64,000 nt of DNA from an uncultured Chlorobiaceae bacterium. GTDB taxonomy: Bacteria > Bacteroidota > Chlorobiia > Chlorobiales > Chlorobiaceae. This document shows, piece by piece, positions 39,923 through 49,480 of this stretch. Position numbers and translations under genes: made by a program. Under the pieces are notes generated by a model, which saw nothing but the letters and a program-made list of their open reading frames with translations, was not told the origin of the DNA and did no database searches. Where the stretch lies: contig CAINOC010000006.1 of assembly GCA_903851385.1 (NCBI GenBank), positions 1 through 64,000 of the forward strand, in the 5' to 3' direction. Every line of letters begins with the position of its first letter. The stretch's first letter is position 1.

Positions 39923-41191
39923 ATGGCTGAAAACAACCAGAACGCTTCGGCAGGAAATATTCCCGCCAAGCCGAAACCCGCCGCTCCGGGTGCCGCCAAG
40001 CCGGCAACTCCGGGTGCTGCAAAACCAACAACCCCACCACCGGCTGCTGCAAAACTGGCAGTATCGCAAAGTGGTGTTTTTAAACCACCGGTAGATCGTC
40101 CGGATTCGAATCCGTATAAGGATTCACGCCTGGGCCCTTTGGGTGCCTGGTTCCAGGAACGCTTCTATGCAGTGATTCCGATAATCGATTACTTGAAGAA
40201 AAAAGAAGTTCCAAAACACCGCCTCTCTTTCTGGTATTACTTTGGCGGTCTTGCACTCTTCTTCTTCATTATCCAGATTGTGACCGGCTTACTGCTTCTA
40301 CAGTATTACAAGCCTACCGAAGCAGCTGCATTTGCTTCATTTGTCTTTATCCAGAAAGTGGTCCCTTTTGGCTGGCTTATTCGCCAGATCCATGCATGGT
40401 CGGCCAACCTTATGGCGATGATGGCATTTATTCACATGTTCAGCACCTTCTTTATGAAGTCGTACCGCAAACCCCGTGAGCTTATGTGGGTGAGTGGATT
40501 TGTACTTCTTGTGCTGACCCTCGGTTTTGGATTTACCGGATATCTTCTGCCCTGGAACGAACTGGCATTCTTTGCTACCCAGGTCGGTACCGAAACTCCA
40601 AAAGTTCTTCCTGGTGGTGCATTGCTTGTCAGTCTTCTTCGTGGTGGTGAAGATGTCAGTGGTGAAACACTTACCCGTATGTTCTCCCTGCACGTTGTTT
40701 TGCTTCCAGGTCTTATCCTGCTGTTGCTTTCACTCCATCTGACTCTTGTTCAGATCCTGGGTACATCAGCACCGATTGGCTACAAGGAATCCGGCATGAT
40801 TAAAGGGTACGAAAAGTTCTTCCCGACCTTTCTTGCTAAAGACGGCATCGGCTGGATTATCGGTTTTGTCCTGCTTGTTTATCTTGCAGCTGTATACCCA
40901 TGGGGAATAGGCGTTAAAGCCAATGCGCTTTCACCTGCACCTGTCGGCATCAAGCCTGAATGGTATTTCTGGGCAGAGTTCCAGATGCTGAAAGATCTCA
41001 AGTTTGAAGGTGGCGAACTTGTCGCTATTATCCTTTTGACTATAGGAGGACTTGTATGGGCAGTGGTACCGTTCCTTGATCGCAAGGCTTCACAGGAACA
41101 GAAAAGTCCAATCTTTACCTTGTTAGGGCTTGGTGTTCTCGCCTTCCTGCTTATTAACACCTATCGTGTTTTTGCAGAGTATGGCTGGTAA
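39923..41191 (+). CDS. petB: cytochrome b of the quinol oxidising complex, fused form
   Basis: 422 residues covering both the cytochrome b6 and subunit IV parts in one chain. Haem-ligand pairs are H..H in [15 protein letters not shown] (13 between) and [16 protein letters not shown] (14 between, the b6-type spacing). [10 protein letters not shown] marks the Qo site. The first 60 residues are an Ala/Pro/Lys-rich extension with repeats of PGAAKPAT type before the conserved domain, unusual for cytochrome b. It works with the Rieske protein in cyclic and sulfide-driven electron transfer. Confidence 0.95.
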   Translation: MAENNQNASAGNIPAKPKPAAPGAAKPATPGAAKPTTPPPAAAKLAVSQSGVFKPPVDRPDSNPYKDSRLGPLGAWFQERFYAVIPIIDYLKKKEVPKHRLSFWYYFGGLALFFFIIQIVTGLLLLQYYKPTEAAAFASFVFIQKVVPFGWLIRQIHAWSANLMAMMAFIHMFSTFFMKSYRKPRELMWVSGFVLLVLTLGFGFTGYLLPWNELAFFATQVGTETPKVLPGGALLVSLLRGGEDVSGETLTRMFSLHVVLLPGLILLLLSLHLTLVQILGTSAPIGYKESGMIKGYEKFFPTFLAKDGIGWIIGFVLLVYLAAVYPWGIGVKANALSPAPVGIKPEWYFWAEFQMLKDLKFEGGELVAIILLTIGGLVWAVVPFLDRKASQEQKSPIFTLLGLGVLAFLLINTYRVFAEYGW

Positions 41192-41210
41192 CTGAAACAG
41201 TTGTTTCAAC

Positions 41211-41245
41211 AATTCAAAAGCCCGGTTCATCCGGGCTTTTGAATT
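41211..41245 (+). terminator. terminator of petCB
   Basis: A perfect 15-bp stem (41211-41225 with 41231-41245) with loop TTCAT and a GGGCTTTT right arm. The following 41246-41436 has no gene I can support. Confidence 0.75.
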
Positions 41246-41436
41246 GTATAGTATGGCAACAGAGAAGACAGCACTTTGAATTTAAGCGTAAAACTTTAGC
41301 GGCTGCCAAGTATTGGAGATTGGGGAAGAGGGTTTGCTCAGATCAATGACGATTTGATGAGCTTTGAAGGGTGTATTGAGAGCGTTGAATCGATCAAGAA
41401 AGTGACACCATAATAAATATCGACCGGTTATTTCCG

Positions 41437-41718
41437 TCAAAGATCCAGCTCGCTATGAGAACCGATTCGGACAAGTTCAAGGATATCATGATTGATTATT
41501 CTGTAAATCAAAACCAAATCCGGCTTAAGATGACAATCTCTACAATCTTTATAATCTCCCTTTAAGGGATGATCCCAAAATTTTCGAGGTAAAGCCTTAT
41601 CAACTATTAATATATCAGTAACATAGGTCAATATATCTTGAAGATATGGTCCGTGCTGTCCAGATTTTTCACTACGCAGATCACGCTTAAATAAACGGGT
41701 ATATTCAATCCTCCTCAT
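41437..41718 (-). CDS. YafQ-family mRNA interferase toxin
   Basis: 93 residues, typical length. Compared with E. coli YafQ from memory, the catalytic histidines align: H50 in WDHPLKG, H63 in DCHLKPD, D67, and H88 in GSHSELD. The positions of Trp68 and Phe91 are Leu here, so catalysis may be altered. The gene overlaps the upstream antitoxin-like gene by 14 bases. Ribosome-dependent mRNA cleavage is inferred from the family. Confidence 0.88.
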   Translation of the reverse strand: MRRIEYTRLFKRDLRSEKSGQHGPYLQDILTYVTDILIVDKALPRKFWDHPLKGDYKDCRDCHLKPDLVLIYRIINHDILELVRIGSHSELDL

Positions 41719-41965
41719 CCAAATCTCTAAACAAGCTTTCTATAGAATCGCAAGAAAAGAGCTCTCCGCGTCGAGCTGCATCAATCGCTGCGATAGTTTC
41801 AGCGTTTGGATTTATGGGTCGGTGCTCAAATTCATCAGTATAAATAAGCATAGTAATTCCTGCAATAAAAGGTTTTTGCGCAAACGGCTTTATTGTATGT
41901 CCAAAATCGCTGTAAATTCGCCCTATTCCACGCGGTTTAGAAGGTATGCTTTCTGTGTAACTCAT
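41705..41965 (-). CDS. RelB/DinJ-like antitoxin
   Basis: 86 residues. The C-terminal half PNAETIAAIDAARRGELF with an acidic tail is the RelB/DinJ antitoxin signature. The N-terminal half (about 1-45) does not resemble the usual ribbon-helix-helix of DinJ and may be diverged. The ATGA overlap with the preceding gene supports the start at 41965; a shorter start (Met39) would give only the toxin-binding part. It overlaps YafQ by 14 bases. Confidence 0.75.
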   Translation of the reverse strand: MSYTESIPSKPRGIGRIYSDFGHTIKPFAQKPFIAGITMLIYTDEFEHRPINPNAETIAAIDAARRGELFSCDSIESLFRDLDEED

Positions 41966-42294
41966 TTTAGACCTTTATTTATTTCTTCTAAGGCAGTAAT
42001 CTGTCCATCAAGCCATTCACTGACCTGTTTTGCAGTCTCAAGATTCATTACAAGGCCGGTCTGAATGAATCTGGTCACTTGAATCGGTTCATTTGCTGAC
42101 GTGGTAATAATGGGATCTCCAATTTCACCATTCGGCAAAAGATTGAATACTTCTTCCTGATCTATAGAGCGTTGTTCTGTAAAAAAATGCGCTATAACAT
42201 CACCAGCTGCATTTAATCCACCATGTACACCATTAACATATGATGGCTTATAGTCTTCTGATGATCTATATTCAAACCTTATTGTCTCTGCCAT
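41962..42294 (-). CDS. hypothetical protein linked to YafQ/antitoxin pair
   Basis: 110 residues, soluble and acidic, starting MAETIRFEYRSSEDYKPSYV. It includes NGVHGGLNAAGDVIAHFF and ends in a helical stretch (ETAKQVSEWLDGQITALEEI). It is the first gene of the three-gene unit and overlaps the antitoxin start by four bases (ATGA). I do not recognise a named function. Its tight coupling suggests it is regulated and perhaps working with the toxin-antitoxin pair. Confidence 0.65.
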   Translation of the reverse strand: MAETIRFEYRSSEDYKPSYVNGVHGGLNAAGDVIAHFFTEQRSIDQEEVFNLLPNGEIGDPIITTSANEPIQVTRFIQTGLVMNLETAKQVSEWLDGQITALEEINKGLK

Positions 42295-42482
42295 CGTGGT
42301 TCAATTGCCCTCATTTAGTATTTTGTATCATTATTCTTTAAAATATACCACCGAACAAGCCTTATCGCCAAAATATTAACAGTTTCTTCTCTTAAGCACT
42401 GCATTCCTGTAGCTTGTGCCTTAGTTTATTTCGTATAAAATACGCAACCTTGTTCTCTGGAGAGCTTTATATCAAAAAAGCA

Positions 42483-42617
42483 ATGGCGGGCGTTATGGGG
42501 GAAGATTTTCACGCTCTTGCAAAACGAGCAAATTCCCATTATGCAGACGCAGATGGTTTTCTTGGCGCCGAGGTTTTCGGTAATTCTCCGAGAGGAATAA
42601 AGTATTGCTTTGAATAG
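42483..42617 (+). CDS. possible small protein
   Basis: A 44-codon frame from ATG at 42483 (MAGVMGEDFHALAKRANSHY, then GFLGAEVFGNSPRG). The composition looks protein-like, and it is followed within 15 bases by a terminator hairpin, but there is no clear Shine-Dalgarno and no family I know. It lies in the 394-base gap 42295-42688, which otherwise appears empty. Confidence 0.35.
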   Translation: MAGVMGEDFHALAKRANSHYADADGFLGAEVFGNSPRGIKYCFE

Positions 42618-42629
42618 TTTTAAGCATTA

Positions 42630-42657
42630 AAGCCGGCGTTATTTCCGGCTTTTTTTA
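42630..42657. terminator. bidirectional terminator hairpin
   Basis: AAAGCCGG (42630-42637) pairs with CCGGCTTT (42646-42653) around CGTTATTT and is followed by Ts. It lies 32 bases past the stop of the minus-strand GH13 gene and also behind the small plus-strand frame. Confidence 0.75.
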
Positions 42658-42688
42658 TCTCAAATCGGGCAATTTTCTTGGTTTTGTG

Positions 42689-45600
42689 TCAGTTTTGTGA
42701 CAAAAACCCTTTAGAGTTAATAGATAAAGGGTGCTGGATTAACTCTCCTATTTCATATCCCGCAAGGAAAGCCTGCATATCGATTGTTTCAGTAGCTTCA
42801 ACCCATGCAGTGATCACTGTTTCTGGACTTTCTTGATCCACCGGCTTCACTTTCAGCAATTCCTGCAAGGTAAGCCATGCCATCACTACACTGAAGCGGT
42901 GTTCACGGAACCATATTTTCTGATGGCGTTCATCGAACTGCAGCATTCGTCCGAGATGTATTTTCTCAACAGCATAGAGAGTCTGTAAAAGAGCGTGAAG
43001 ATGTGCTTCGCGTTCATCCGCTAAAAGCTCAGGTTTGTGACTGAGCATGCAGCAAAGCAGGTCTGGCAGGTTGTCGCCCGGAATGCCGGTGATCCCTTTT
43101 TCCGGATAGATGGAGGTGAGTGCTTTTTGCATCAGCCAGTTATCGATTATATTTGAGCACTCAACTACAGTTGTGCCAACCATCTGCTGCAATGTATCGA
43201 GTACAATCCAGTGCCGCACAATCGTGAAATAGTCCGCTTTACTTGGGCTGCTCAATCCGAGGGCGGTCTGAAGTTTGCGGGAGTCAGGCTGGCTAGGGAG
43301 CAGCTCAGCCATGGTATCAGCTCTGCGGTAGAGTGCTGATGCCTGTGCGGCAAGATTTTCAGGGAGGTCAACAGGCTTTTCCATCAGTTCACTGAACTGC
43401 AGTGCAACACGTTCAAGAAGTAATCCAATTGATTGTTCAAATGCGAGAGCCTCATTTTCGTCATGCAATTCTGCCGAGGAAGGAATGAGCTGTTCAGAGG
43501 TAAGAAATGCTGTCACTAACCCGTGTACTGGCGAGAGGCTCATGGTAAGCACAGCCTCTTCTATTGATTCTGTTCCCCGACCGTTGAGTTCCAAGGCAAG
43601 CCTGCCATAAGGACGTAGTCTTGAAGGACGGACTTCCCTGAAATCAAGGAATACATTGTACTTGTAGCCATCCAGCGCAACCATGATTCCGTTCTCAGCA
43701 ATCTCTCTGTTAGAACGGATAAACTCCATGCCGCTGGCATGATCCCTGAAAATAACAAAGGTGCCATCCTCATGACTCAGGTTGAGCCCGTCAATGAGTG
43801 AGCTTTGCCGGATTTCATTATTCTCTCGGTATCCTGCCGATGTTTTAAGCCAACCGCTTGCATGTTCAAAACGGTTGTTAAAAACAACAAGAGCTTTATC
43901 GTCGCCGAGACGGTTTGAATAGGCAAAAATATTTTCATTGACACTGCCTTCCGGAGAATAGACATCATACAAAAAAAAGTTGCGTACCTCTGCAAACAGC
44001 GGACGCTTTTTCATGATGGGAAAAATCTCACGGTAGTGTCGTGAAACGAGGTTTTCGTCAGGCTGTTCATCATAATAGGCCTTGGCGTATTCCATCCCGT
44101 ATTTTTCTGTGAAACCCTCAACTTGTCCGTGGCCGAACATTGGAAGCCCCGGCATGGTCAGCATCATCATGCAGACACCGAAATATTTATCTCCCCTTCC
44201 GAACTGGGCAATTGCAGTATCTTCATCAGGGTTATTCATGAAGTTGACATACCGCTTGAGGATTTCAGCATCAAACTCAAGGGTGTTTTTGATCAGATAC
44301 CGGTACTCAGCATTATCCTCTTTTTTAAGCATGTGCATGAAAGCACTATTATAGACGCGGTGCATTCCAAGCGTTCGGACAAAATACCCTTCAAGCATCC
44401 AGAACGCTTCAGCCAGCAGCAGGGTATCGGGCACTTCCCGTTGAATGCGGTCAACCACTTCACGCCAGAACTCCTCAGGAATGGCGGCATCAAAGTCAGC
44501 CATACTCATCGCGGATGATGAGCGTGAAGGGACGCCTGCACTCTGGCCGTGGAGGGGAAACCAGAGTCGTTGAATGTGCCGTTTTGCCAGCACCATGGCG
44601 GCATCAAAACGGATGATGGGAAACATCCTTGCGACATGCAGAATCTGTTGAATGACCCCTTCACGTACTTCAGGACTGAGAAAGTTCAGCTGAGCCGTAT
44701 CGTTCCAAGGCATGATGGTGCCGTCATTGCCATGATAGATGAATCGCGTGTCGCCTGTGAGGTAGTCAACCCGTTTAAAGGTCACCGCGGCATCAGAACG
44801 GTTCCAGTAGCCATCTTCAAGGTAAATGCCGTAGCGGGAGTCACGGCTTAAATTCGGGCCGTTATAGGAATAATTATAATACGGAGGTGTATCGGTGGAA
44901 AGAAACCAGTCAGGACTGTTTCGTACCAATTCGGAATCCATGCCTGTATGGTTCGGAACCATATCGCTTGCAAGCCGTATTCCTCGAATCATGGTTCTGT
45001 GCCGGAGGTTCTCATAACCCTCATATCCGCCTATATCTTCAGATATATCATATTTTTCGAGAGCATAAGCCGATGCTTTGGCTTCAGGGTTACCCTGAAG
45101 CTGTTTGATTTTTTGTGAGGCGTAGCTTCGTTGCCAGATCCCGATCAGCCATAAAGCCGTAAAACCCCGATCAGCCATTTTGTCCAGTTCGGCATCGGGA
45201 ATATCCTGCAGGCGGTTGATCGGACGCCGGTAAAGTTTGCTGAGCTGGTCGAGCCAGACGTAGGTGCTTTTAGCCAGCATGACCACTTCCGGCATCCATG
45301 ATGAGTCAGTGGAGTAATTAGCCGGCGCGTCACTGTCAGACGAGCTGTAATTCGGTATATGTGCCTCTTTTTCAAAAAAGTGGTTTGCTTTCTCGGCTTC
45401 CTCAGTACGGGCGATTCTTTCGAAAAACAGGTACTTGTCCTCATCCTCAATCAGATCAATAGCTACGGGAAGCAATGACCAGAGAGGAGACTCGGCCAGC
45501 AGGTCCGACCATTTCAACTGGATATAACGGAGCTGATCAAGGATTGATGATGGAGCGTGGCGAATTGGCTCGGTAAGCAGTTCCATAAGATCACTGTTTG

Positions 45601-46216
45601 CGGCTCCTACCGGTCCCATAGCCTTCATTGAGGTCTGCATGGTCAGAATCAATTTCCGGAATGCCTCTTCATTCATCACGTTCTGATCAGTCAAGAGGTC
45701 GGAAAACTGATCAAGAGCTGGATTTTGCGAATTAAGCCAGACAAGGAATGATTCCTCAAGCAGATATTTTTTGTTGTCCAGCCTGTTCAGCCAGGTTACA
45801 GGCGTTTCAGAACCTGCGTAAACTGACTCGGGAGGAAATGCAATGATAAACCGTGACAGGTACTCTCTTGAGTGCTTATTTGAAATGTCAGTATCAAATT
45901 TCAAATAAGCGGTTTCAAAAAGGGTAGGTATCCTGGCAGCGATGGATGAGGTCATGACGTAGTGAAACAGTTCATGCAGCAGCTTCATGCCGTTAAACTG
46001 CGCCGGAAGAACCGGTTTTGCTTCGGCACCTTTCCGCTTTATCAGGAAGTCGTTGATGATAGCTGTCTGTTTCTCCGCTTGTTTAAAACCGTCCTGACCG
46101 GTGGCAGGTAAAGCGAGAAATTCAGGATCAGTCAGATGAAACAGTTCACGGGCATGCCTGTTGACATAAAAGTGTTCCCTGCTTTGAACTGCTGATGGGT
46201 TATTCTGGATGTTCAT
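42689..46216 (-). CDS. very large GH13 alpha-amylase-family protein
   Basis: 1175 residues from the ATG at 46216 (a TTG seven codons upstream is less likely). The GH13 barrel lies roughly at residues 340-760. Region I is DMVPNHTG; region II has the nucleophile in IRFDAAMV (about 537); region III has the acid in LLAEAFW (about 600); region IV is NNPDED (about 662), with Pro replacing the usual His. A large N-terminal region (about 330 residues, mostly helical) and about 400 C-terminal residues are of no recognised type. No signal peptide is seen, so it is probably cytoplasmic, acting on glycogen-like glucan. Substrate and mode are not deducible. Confidence 0.85.
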   Translation of the reverse strand: MNIQNNPSAVQSREHFYVNRHARELFHLTDPEFLALPATGQDGFKQAEKQTAIINDFLIKRKGAEAKPVLPAQFNGMKLLHELFHYVMTSSIAARIPTLFETAYLKFDTDISNKHSREYLSRFIIAFPPESVYAGSETPVTWLNRLDNKKYLLEESFLVWLNSQNPALDQFSDLLTDQNVMNEEAFRKLILTMQTSMKAMGPVGAANSDLMELLTEPIRHAPSSILDQLRYIQLKWSDLLAESPLWSLLPVAIDLIEDEDKYLFFERIARTEEAEKANHFFEKEAHIPNYSSSDSDAPANYSTDSSWMPEVVMLAKSTYVWLDQLSKLYRRPINRLQDIPDAELDKMADRGFTALWLIGIWQRSYASQKIKQLQGNPEAKASAYALEKYDISEDIGGYEGYENLRHRTMIRGIRLASDMVPNHTGMDSELVRNSPDWFLSTDTPPYYNYSYNGPNLSRDSRYGIYLEDGYWNRSDAAVTFKRVDYLTGDTRFIYHGNDGTIMPWNDTAQLNFLSPEVREGVIQQILHVARMFPIIRFDAAMVLAKRHIQRLWFPLHGQSAGVPSRSSSAMSMADFDAAIPEEFWREVVDRIQREVPDTLLLAEAFWMLEGYFVRTLGMHRVYNSAFMHMLKKEDNAEYRYLIKNTLEFDAEILKRYVNFMNNPDEDTAIAQFGRGDKYFGVCMMMLTMPGLPMFGHGQVEGFTEKYGMEYAKAYYDEQPDENLVSRHYREIFPIMKKRPLFAEVRNFFLYDVYSPEGSVNENIFAYSNRLGDDKALVVFNNRFEHASGWLKTSAGYRENNEIRQSSLIDGLNLSHEDGTFVIFRDHASGMEFIRSNREIAENGIMVALDGYKYNVFLDFREVRPSRLRPYGRLALELNGRGTESIEEAVLTMSLSPVHGLVTAFLTSEQLIPSSAELHDENEALAFEQSIGLLLERVALQFSELMEKPVDLPENLAAQASALYRRADTMAELLPSQPDSRKLQTALGLSSPSKADYFTIVRHWIVLDTLQQMVGTTVVECSNIIDNWLMQKALTSIYPEKGITGIPGDNLPDLLCCMLSHKPELLADEREAHLHALLQTLYAVEKIHLGRMLQFDERHQKIWFREHRFSVVMAWLTLQELLKVKPVDQESPETVITAWVEATETIDMQAFLAGYEIGELIQHPLSINSKGFLSQN

Positions 46217-46440
46217 AGTCTGGATGTAATGCCCCAAAAAATTAAACTGGTTGAGAGCTCCCTTGATATCTCCAGCTCTCTATGATATCGATAGGGCCAG
46301 CTTTCCGTTGAGCCAGAAATAATCAATTACCCTGTCGAACAAGGTAAGTAATTTCTGTAATAAAAGTCATGTTGACGTATGGAAGCCCTGAATTGGGAAT
46401 AGGTTCAGGGAAAGGAAAAGAAGGGGGCGTATTTGGCAGA

Positions 46441-46818
46441 TTACTTTATTTTGCTGTCGATATATTTTTGAAGGTAGCTGAATCCAAGATCCTTTGCGGA
46501 TCGCAGCACATCAAGCCCGATGGTATAGAGAGCACTGTTTCTCTGTGGTTGAACAGAATAGCAGTCTGATTGTTCCGTTGACGGAGCCCGTTTACTTCCA
46601 CGTAATGTCCTGGTTAATACCAGACCGGTAACAAAAGTTACTGCGGCAGCCTGAAATGGGTATTTTTTGACAATCTGCATTGGTGCCAGTTCCTCTTTAA
46701 TACTGTCGGAAAGATGCAGAGCTCTCGACCTGATCTGATCTTCTTTTTCGGCAATAGTGTTCTGCAGCTCCTCTATTCTTGCCTGAATGCTGTTTAAAGG
46801 CTCATTTTTTGTAGTCAT
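46441..46818 (-). CDS. YqjK/DUF3618-like small membrane-associated protein
   Basis: 125 residues. A coiled N-terminal helix (about 8-45, IQARIEELQNTIAEKEDQIR) is followed by one hydrophobic helix (about 52-70, FQAAAVTFVTGLVLTRTLRG). It overlaps the upstream holin-like gene by 17 bases and closes a three-gene unit of the YqjD-YqjE-YqjK kind. The role is probably envelope stress or ribosome/membrane association, by analogy only. Confidence 0.6.
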   Translation of the reverse strand: MTTKNEPLNSIQARIEELQNTIAEKEDQIRSRALHLSDSIKEELAPMQIVKKYPFQAAAVTFVTGLVLTRTLRGSKRAPSTEQSDCYSVQPQRNSALYTIGLDVLRSAKDLGFSYLQKYIDSKIK

Positions 46819-47203
46819 TGACCGATAAGAAAATTTTTTGAAGCAGCTCCTTCAAAAGCAAGGGTTTGAGTTTCGTGAAGAACACAAAGCATGAAAGAAA
46901 GATAAGGCTTACGATAAAATAGCCAAGAAACGGATGCCCGAGCAGCTCTCCTGTGAGCAATGCAAAGGTTGTGATAAGGTAGGCAATGCCAATAATCAGT
47001 ATAACACCAAGAATCACAACAGCAGAAACAAGCGAAATCTTTTCAGTCAACTCAATTTTGACCAGTTCGATTTTTGCTTCTATTATTGCTATAACGTCTT
47101 GATAGGTAGACGTTGCTGTATCATCAAGGATTTTATGGATTCCGGTGTGTTTGCTTTCTTCATTCGGTCGAGGCGGAACCTTTTCTTTCGGGCGGTTCAT
47201 CAT
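46802..47203 (-). CDS. phage holin superfamily/YqjE-like membrane protein
   Basis: 133 residues. After a soluble N-terminus (about 1-45) come two membrane helices (about 57-79 and 87-108). This matches the holin superfamily III / YqjE (DUF1469) layout. Despite the name, no lysis role is implied for chromosomal copies. Two adjacent ATGs at 47203 and 47200 are possible starts. Confidence 0.7.
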   Translation of the reverse strand: MMNRPKEKVPPRPNEESKHTGIHKILDDTATSTYQDVIAIIEAKIELVKIELTEKISLVSAVVILGVILIIGIAYLITTFALLTGELLGHPFLGYFIVSLIFLSCFVFFTKLKPLLLKELLQKIFLSVNDYKK

Positions 47204-47224
47204 AGGGTCGTCAATAAATGACTG

Positions 47225-47500
47225 TTAACGCTTTTTTCTCAACAAAAATCCGAAAAAGGCACCTGCACCGAGTGTGTAAAGTAATGCCTGAACAGGGTTT
47301 TTTACGATGAACTCTTTTGCTTTATCTGCACTTTTTAAGAAAAGGTCATACGACTCGCTCTCTTTGAAACGCAAAAAAGCTTCCGAGAGGGTTTCACTTA
47401 TCTCTTTGACCTGTTCCGGAATGAAGGTCTCGCTATGCGGTTCCTTAACCGGATTCACGGGAGCATGGTCGTGAATGATAACCGGGACTTCCTGTTCCAT
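47225..47500 (-). CDS. YqjD/ElaB (DUF883)-like protein
   Basis: 91 residues. A helical soluble part (ISETLSEAFLRFKESESYDL) leads to a C-terminal anchor FIVKNPVQALLYTLGAGAFFGFLLRKKR-like segment, the typical DUF883 tail with a membrane helix and terminal basic residues. E. coli YqjD anchors ribosomes to the membrane in stationary phase. It starts the YqjD-YqjE-YqjK-like unit. Confidence 0.72.
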   Translation of the reverse strand: MEQEVPVIIHDHAPVNPVKEPHSETFIPEQVKEISETLSEAFLRFKESESYDLFLKSADKAKEFIVKNPVQALLYTLGAGAFFGFLLRKKR

Positions 47501-47586
47501 AATAGTTCCAAGGATTATGACGAGTTTCTTTAAACCGACTTAAAAACAATATATAAAAACAAAACGGTCTTTTCCATCGCCCTCTC

Positions 47587-48324
47587 TTACTGAAGAAGCC
47601 TCCCCCCGTCAACACTGATAACCTGACCGGTGATATAGTCGCTTTCAAGAAGAAACGTAATGGTTTTAATGATATCCAGCGGGTCGCCCAGACGCTTGAG
47701 CGGTATTTTTTTGATCATCTCTTCCTCCGAGTCCATCTCTTTTTCAGGATTGATCGTAACCGTTCCAGGCGCAATGGAATTTACAAGAATACCGGGAGCA
47801 CACGTTTTGGCAAAGATTTTTGTCAGATGCTGGATCCCTGCCTTGGAAACCGTATAGGGAGCAAAGTTTCTCCAGATAAGATTTGCGGAAATATCGGTTA
47901 TGGTAATGATTCGGGCTATAAACGACTGTTTCTGCATAATCTTTACCGCTTCCTGCATGGTAAAGAATGTTCCCTTCAAATTAGTATCAACCAGATTGTC
48001 CCACTCCTCTTCGGTAACATCCAGCAGGGGAGTAGTGTAAAAATTTGATGCACTGGCTATCAGAAGATCAAGACGATCAAAGTGTTGTCGGAATGCTGTA
48101 AAAGCGCCGGCAATATCACTGTGTTTTGAAACATCGCAACGTACCATCTGCGATTCAGGGCTTATCCAGCGAATTTTTTCAAGGGTTTTGTCAGCTTTCT
48201 CTTCTGAAGAGTTATAAGTGAAAAAAACCGTATAACCTTGGCCTGCCACCGAAAGTGCAATTTCACCTCCCAAGACGCCGGTAGCTCCAGTCATGAAACA
48301 AACTTTTTTGCCTGAAAGTGCCAT
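47587..48324 (-). CDS. short-chain dehydrogenase/reductase
   Basis: 245 residues. The Rossmann motif is [16 protein letters not shown], followed by NLKGTFF. The catalytic Tyr-x-x-x-Lys is in PYTVSKAG; a Ser upstream (TDISANL) takes the usual Ser position. VNSIAPGTV and the C-terminal [14 protein letters not shown] are standard. It resembles FabG-like or FolM/pteridine-reductase-like SDRs; the substrate is undetermined. It stands between the YqjD-like unit and the mod genes, with no clear functional link. Confidence 0.88.
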   Translation of the reverse strand: MALSGKKVCFMTGATGVLGGEIALSVAGQGYTVFFTYNSSEEKADKTLEKIRWISPESQMVRCDVSKHSDIAGAFTAFRQHFDRLDLLIASASNFYTTPLLDVTEEEWDNLVDTNLKGTFFTMQEAVKIMQKQSFIARIITITDISANLIWRNFAPYTVSKAGIQHLTKIFAKTCAPGILVNSIAPGTVTINPEKEMDSEEEMIKKIPLKRLGDPLDIIKTITFLLESDYITGQVISVDGGRLLQ

Positions 48325-48424
48325 GGTGATAACGATTACTATCTTGTAAAGTCAAAGTTTATCGAACAATAATAAACGGAAATCAAGGATAAAAAGTTGA
48401 CCGAAGTTTTCTTTGCCATCTCCC

Positions 48425-49480
48425 TCAGCCAAGTCTTCTGAACGAAGAGGCTTTGATGGCAGCAAAAAGAGTGGAGCCTGTCGTGATGTTCAGCTCCTCA
48501 GCGGCAGAGCGGACAATTTCTGCTATGAGTTTTTCGCCATGAGTAGCGAGAACAATGCCAACTCTTCCATCTGCATTGAACATTTCCGTAACCGTGCAAT
48601 CCAGCAGGTTACGGGCACTGATTGCTTCCGGATGCCTTTTGAAGAGGATAATTTCGCGTGAAGAGAGTTCAAACAGCGATTCGGTATTCTTTTTTCCATC
48701 TGAAATAAAGAGGGTATTCTTTCCCCATGGATAGGCAAATAAACCGTTCTGAAGCAGAGGTGCAGTGAGCCGTAAAAAATTCAGATAACCATTCTGGCTT
48801 TGTGCCATTCTCTGGCGAGCCAGCTGCTCAGGAGTTGTTTCTTCAACCACCCGGCCCTTATCTACAACAAGCACAGTCTCTGTCATCAGTTGCATCTCTA
48901 TCAGTGAATGCGATATAAAGAGGTAGGGGACTTTGAACTCTTCGCCTGCACTTACGAGATAGGGAATAATCTGGAACCTGAGGGCGTCATCAAGAGCGGC
49001 AAGCGGTTCATCCATAATGAGGAGACGCGGGTTGGCAAGAACAGCCCGGCCAAGAGCGACACGTTGTTTTTCACCACCTGAAAGATGTTTTACCCTGCGC
49101 TCCAGGAGAGGTTGCAGTTTAAGGAGATCAATAAGTGCTTCCGGTCTGACCCTTTTGTTTTCAGCACGGCATCGTTTATATCCATAGAAAAGATTTGTTT
49201 TAACGCTAAGGTGCGGGAAAAGCATTGCATGTTGAAAAACAAGAGCAATGCGCCGCTTTTCAGGCGAAAGATTAATGCCTTTCCTGCTGCTGAACAGGCA
49301 ATCGCCATCAAGAAAAATTTCACCGCTATCCGGCTGAAGCATCCCTGAAACAAGATGGACAAGGGTTGATTTCCCGCTACCTGATTGCCCGAAAATTCCG
49401 ACCCTTTCACCGGAAATATCAGCGTGAACCTGCAGGGAAAAATCGCCCAATTTTTTTTTAACCTCGATATGCAGCTTCAT
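48425..49480 (-). CDS. modC: molybdate ABC transporter ATP-binding protein
   Basis: 351 residues. Walker A GQSGSGKST, signature LSGGEKQRVALGRA, Walker B LLIMDEPLAALD. A C-terminal Mop/TOBE domain (about 280-350, SAREI..ARNLLDCTVTEMF) is typical of ModC. It powers molybdate uptake with ModB. The start overlaps the end of modB by four bases (ATGA). Confidence 0.94.
   Translation of the reverse strand: MKLHIEVKKKLGDFSLQVHADISGERVGIFGQSGSGKSTLVHLVSGMLQPDSGEIFLDGDCLFSSRKGINLSPEKRRIALVFQHAMLFPHLSVKTNLFYGYKRCRAENKRVRPEALIDLLKLQPLLERRVKHLSGGEKQRVALGRAVLANPRLLIMDEPLAALDDALRFQIIPYLVSAGEEFKVPYLFISHSLIEMQLMTETVLVVDKGRVVEETTPEQLARQRMAQSQNGYLNFLRLTAPLLQNGLFAYPWGKNTLFISDGKKNTESLFELSSREIILFKRHPEAISARNLLDCTVTEMFNADGRVGIVLATHGEKLIAEIVRSAAEELNITTGSTLFAAIKASSFRRLG

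Noticed and set aside
41246-41436. Short plus-strand frame after petB
   Set aside because: About 38 codons with no start context or family likeness; treated as spacer.
46802-47203. Prophage lysis gene suggested by the holin-like name
   Set aside because: No phage genes are nearby and the gene sits in a YqjD/YqjE-like chromosomal trio, which is not a lysis cassette.
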